From Bondarzewia mesenterica (lineage: Eukaryota; Basidiomycota; Agaricomycetes; Russulales; Bondarzewiaceae), in contig SGPL01000115.1 of the NCBI GenBank assembly GCA_004802705.1, forward strand, positions 1 through 61,773: a stretch of 61,773 bases of DNA, in the 5' to 3' direction. The position numbers and the translations under genes are program-made. The notes below the pieces were generated by a model. The model was not told the DNA's origin. It worked only from the letters and a program-made list of their open reading frames with translations, and did not search any database. Positions 58,508 to 61,773 of the stretch are shown here, piece after piece (within the stretch, counting starts at the first letter, position 1; every line of letters starts with the position of its first letter).

Positions 58508-61500
58508 TCAAGGACTCTTATTATCCGAACTAGGCGGCGAACGGGACGAGAAGGGCTGTGATGTTCCCGGCGATTCCTCTTCGCCGCTCGACTCGTCCAA
58601 CAAGTCTGCGCGTACCCACGACGAAAAGAAACCCGCCCGCGCAGCCGCACCCGGATTCTGCGACTCTCTCAATTGAGTACACTTGTGCGACGGGGACTTG
58701 TAAATACTCTTCCACTCCTGCGACGTCCGCAGGATTGAGGCCCATATTCTCTCCGATCGCACGGTGATGGGAGCGTAGACGTCGCTCGTCAGGCCCGAGC
58801 ACCAAATATCGTATGCGGTGAACTTTTTCCGTTCTTGTGGCTCTTCCTCTTCCTCCCCCTCCACATCTCCTTCCTTGGCTTTATCCTTGCCCTTGGATAT
58901 CGCTCTAGCTCCGGCCTTCGTCGGTGATCGCGACCGCGACTTGCCTGGGCGTGAGCTGCTGAGTTTTGTTTTGCTCCCATCCGCTTTGAAGGCAGGTGGC
59001 AGTATAAGCGGAGGGGGTGGTGGCCTGACCTTCAGACAGGGCGTCTTCCCTGCCAAGGCAAATACGACGCGGATCACAGGAACGACCGCGTCCGTCTCCT
59101 CGCGGAAAAGTCCCAGTTCATATGGGTCCATAGCATCGAACACCCATTCTTTGATGTTCGATGAGTACCGTCCGTCATTTTTGAATTGCCATAGAATAAC
59201 GCCCATGTTTTCCAACGTCAATTGGCTGCCGCGGTGCGTGAAGGGAAGAAATGCATCGATCCCGCCCTGCGAATTCCCGCACAGAACACCGATCCCACGG
59301 CTGGCGAAGAAGAGCAAATATTTCGGGCGCAGCAGTTTACGATCGTGAACTTTGATGAAGTGATTGAAATGCATCTTGGCGTTCGCAAATGCATCTTTGA
59401 GCAAACGATCGGCTTCCTCCTCCGTTTTGTAAAGTGACGGACGAGCTTCGAAGATGTCATCACGGTGGATTGTCCGATGCCCTGAGCTTCTCCTCGGCGG
59501 CGCCCTCCCGCGTCCCCCCAATCGGAACAGGCACTCCAGAAACGTGGTAACAGAAAAGATCCGACGCTCAGCCTTCGACCGGCTTTTTTTTAGCTGTTTG
59601 GGCAACAGCCGCATCGCGAGCAAGGGTGAGCAGCAGGAGGGCAACCAGTTCTCCCCGGTCGCCTTGATTGACCGAGAACCCGCTCAAGATCGACTGCAAT
59701 GCTGAAGGAGCGTCAAAATCTCTCCTACGCATCACCGTACAAGCTCCTTCGGCCAGTATCGGCTCCGAAGGACAGACTGTCTGAATTGTCCGAAATCCGT
59801 CCTCGATTTTCAACGCAACGCGCATGTGCGCCTCGACCTGTTTTTTCTGCTGCTCCATGCCGGTGTACGTGCTAGACATCATCTCGATCGGCAACCGATG
59901 AGACAAGCAGGCCATTTTCTGTTCCTCCGTCAGTACTCCGACTTTGTTCGGCGCGACATTGAGCAGCTTCTGAACAGCAAAATTGACGATGTTTGCGCGG
60001 ACCGTCTGTACAGAAACGTCGTTGTCGGCGCTACTCGTACCTTCCCCTTCCTCTGGACTGGGATAGTAGCGCGTGGCAAACCTTCATGCAAAGTAATCAA
60101 TGATCGCTGAAACACTCATGCAGATAGCTGAGACACCTACAACGGTCTACCAAGTGTCACCATGTGNCCATCGGCAGCAACATCCTCCAGAGTCAATCCA
60201 CTTTTCAGATCGATCTTCTTGGCNAACTGATCGAATCCCACGTCCGTGAATGGCTCTATCAGCTTGAGTTCCCCCCTCTGGACNCGATCNGAAGTGTCGT
60301 TCTCNGCCGCCGANGTGAACTGTGTGATCTTTCCTGTTGTCGACAGGAACAAGGAGAATACGGGAGCGGTCTTCATGCCCGTAGTCAAAGCACGAAGAGC
60401 GCGACGGAGCTCAGAGAACATGGACCACGTTNCCCATGGATCTTGGTCNTTGGTCAGTGTATGTGCTTCGTCAAAGGCGAGCACAAAGACAGGCTCGTTG
60501 TAGNGGGGTGCTCCGTCCGTATGTGATTCACCCNTTCGCGGGCGAATAACCTCGGTGAGCTGTTGAGCGGCATCAACGAGCGCATTGATGTTNGTTTCTG
60601 AATATCGGTCAGCGTCTTGCGTCCATATCGACCTTTGAGGTGGCGNTGCATGTACCTTCCGGCATGTCCAATTTGAACGTTTTGGATGGNCTTGCCGCTC
60701 TCNGCTTCTGANCCNTTTTTGATTGCTTTNTCGATCGTTTGGCAGGACGTTTCGAGTTCACTTTNGNNTTACTGGANGATGCANCGGGTTCTGAATCCAC
60801 TTTCGACTGATNGGATGGACCAGCTNTCTTCGATGCTCCTTTNGGCTCGACAAGCTCCAGNCGNCCTTGCGNCAATAACTGGNANAAACGTGGTCAATGT
60901 ACCATACAATAACAATGCCATCGTNAACACTTACCNTGTTCGCCTGCCTAACGACATGTGTGTAGAATTTNCTCCTNTTCATCCCTTGAGACCGCATCGT
61001 CTGGCCCTCCGTCATGAACTCTCGGAAACGTGCCGCGATGGAAGACNCGTCGGCNCCTGCTTCATATANGCGATTGACAACGACTGTTGCTTCGATGAAG
61101 AGNGCNCGTAANAATGCATACGCCCGCAANAATGCCTCGTCCTTCACCCAGGTGTCNGCNGTCCAATANGTATAGAGCGCCTCATCGGAAGCAGGAAAGC
61201 CTGGATGATGGTCTCGTTTGCGGNGCTTAAAANGGCANGAAGACTTGACACACCTCCCGCCTTNGGCCATCTCAGGTTCATNGGGATCACAAAATGCGTT
61301 TTNGAGAACTCATCGACCAAACGAGACTTGCCCATCCCAGANGACTGAATGACCGCCGCGTAGTTGGCGTAGATCGATGTATCGTCNTCTGGCCCTGCGT
61401 GCCAGTAATGNACGATATGCTTCCAGAGNGCATCCACCCCATCACCTCTGAANTCTCGCTTCCAGGCAAGCTCCGTTACTATTTGNCNAGCGTCAGGGAC

Positions 61501-61773
61501 GGCAANTCCAAAGANGACGAAAAACAGTGTCAACTTACCTGCGTGACTGTACTTCGTAGGGACGGTGTCGTCGCCGGCNTTGTGCGTTCTGAGTTCGGAC
61601 NGTTTNNGGGGNGGCTNTAAGATGGTATGTGAGAAGNCTGNAANGTGNGTTGNNTAGCTGCCNACTNACGCCATAAAATCTCTGNNAAANNTNGTCAANC
61701 ATNACCAATCATGTATGAGCANGTANNGAAACNTACCCAGATCTCGTATGCNTTTGAACGTNGCTTGNNTCCA
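58508..61773 (-). CDS. P-loop NTPase plus PD-(D/E)XK-like protein (Crinkler-like family), 5' end outside window
   Basis: Multi-exon minus-strand gene ending at TGA 58510-58508; the start lies beyond the right edge. A Walker A-like loop (SGMGKSRLVDEF, about 61340) is followed by NLR, an intron (about 61248-61196) and GFPASDEALY. A Walker B/DEAH-type box lies at about 60480 (VFVLAFDEAHTL). The C-terminal third has HFNHFIKVHD, LLFFASRGIGVLCG, GGIDAFLPF and VILWQFKND; the Asp and the Gln-x-Lys fit a PD-(D/E)XK nuclease core. A disordered Ser/Glu/Lys tail follows. This NTPase-nuclease pairing is known from Crinkler-RHS-type proteins and is greatly expanded in basidiomycetes; conflict or effector roles have been proposed. 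One frame break: T8 at 59584-59591 (A8 in sense) must be seven. Many Ns make the region above 60150 uncertain. Confidence 0.65.

Overview
The window looks like a fragment of a wood-decay basidiomycete (Agaricomycetes, probably a polypore) genome assembly. The evidence is class II fungal heme peroxidases, a fungal cytochrome P450, and genes built from many exons with short (about 50-65 nt) GTRNGT...CTRAY...AG introns. Expanded families typical of basidiomycetes and decayed transposable elements are also present. Scattered single Ns and several one-base frame breaks in homopolymer runs show that the consensus is imperfect, so some apparent lesions may be sequence errors.

Left part (1-10.6 kb): the 3' end of an unknown gene, then a repeat-rich block. 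A 390-bp MITE has 33-bp terminal inverted repeats and a perfect 8-bp target duplication. A second element with inverted termini of about 50 bp (2076 and 8186) carries a nested DIRS-order (Ngaro/PAT-like) tyrosine-recombinase retrotransposon on the minus strand. The retrotransposon has split direct repeats A1-gag-pol-B1-A2-B2. Its reading frames carry six in-frame stops that are all one C-to-T step from a sense codon, and its repeat copies differ only by transitions, a RIP- or deamination-like signature.

Centre (10.6-39.6 kb): a short-type manganese peroxidase (minus) keeps all three predicted Mn ligands. It is followed by a membrane protein with a long cytoplasmic tail, a P450 with two homopolymer frame breaks, bleomycin hydrolase (cysteine aminopeptidase), a Ser/Pro-rich unknown, ribosomal protein uS5 (Rps2) and ornithine decarboxylase antizyme with a UCC-UGA frameshift site. 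Next come a J-domain membrane protein, an unknown two-pass or signal-anchored protein, a second class II peroxidase lacking all Mn ligands and the catalytic Trp, and a type II membrane protein with a beta-rich ectodomain.

Right part (40-61.8 kb): a minus-strand cluster of three Smr-domain paralogues that share an 11-nt microexon but have mosaic N-termini and promoters, interleaved with a tandem pair of C2H2 zinc-finger genes (one decayed). After these lie a Cys-rich single-pass membrane protein, a Pro/Gln-rich protein with a CxxC C-terminus, and the 3' part of a P-loop NTPase plus PD-(D/E)XK-like protein of the basidiomycete-expanded, Crinkler-like type, which runs off the window. The genes do not form one pathway. 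The two peroxidases and the P450 fit lignin/xenobiotic oxidation, while the rest is a mix of housekeeping genes and lineage-specific families. Exon maps were built by hand from splice signals and phase; where a start or junction is uncertain this is stated.
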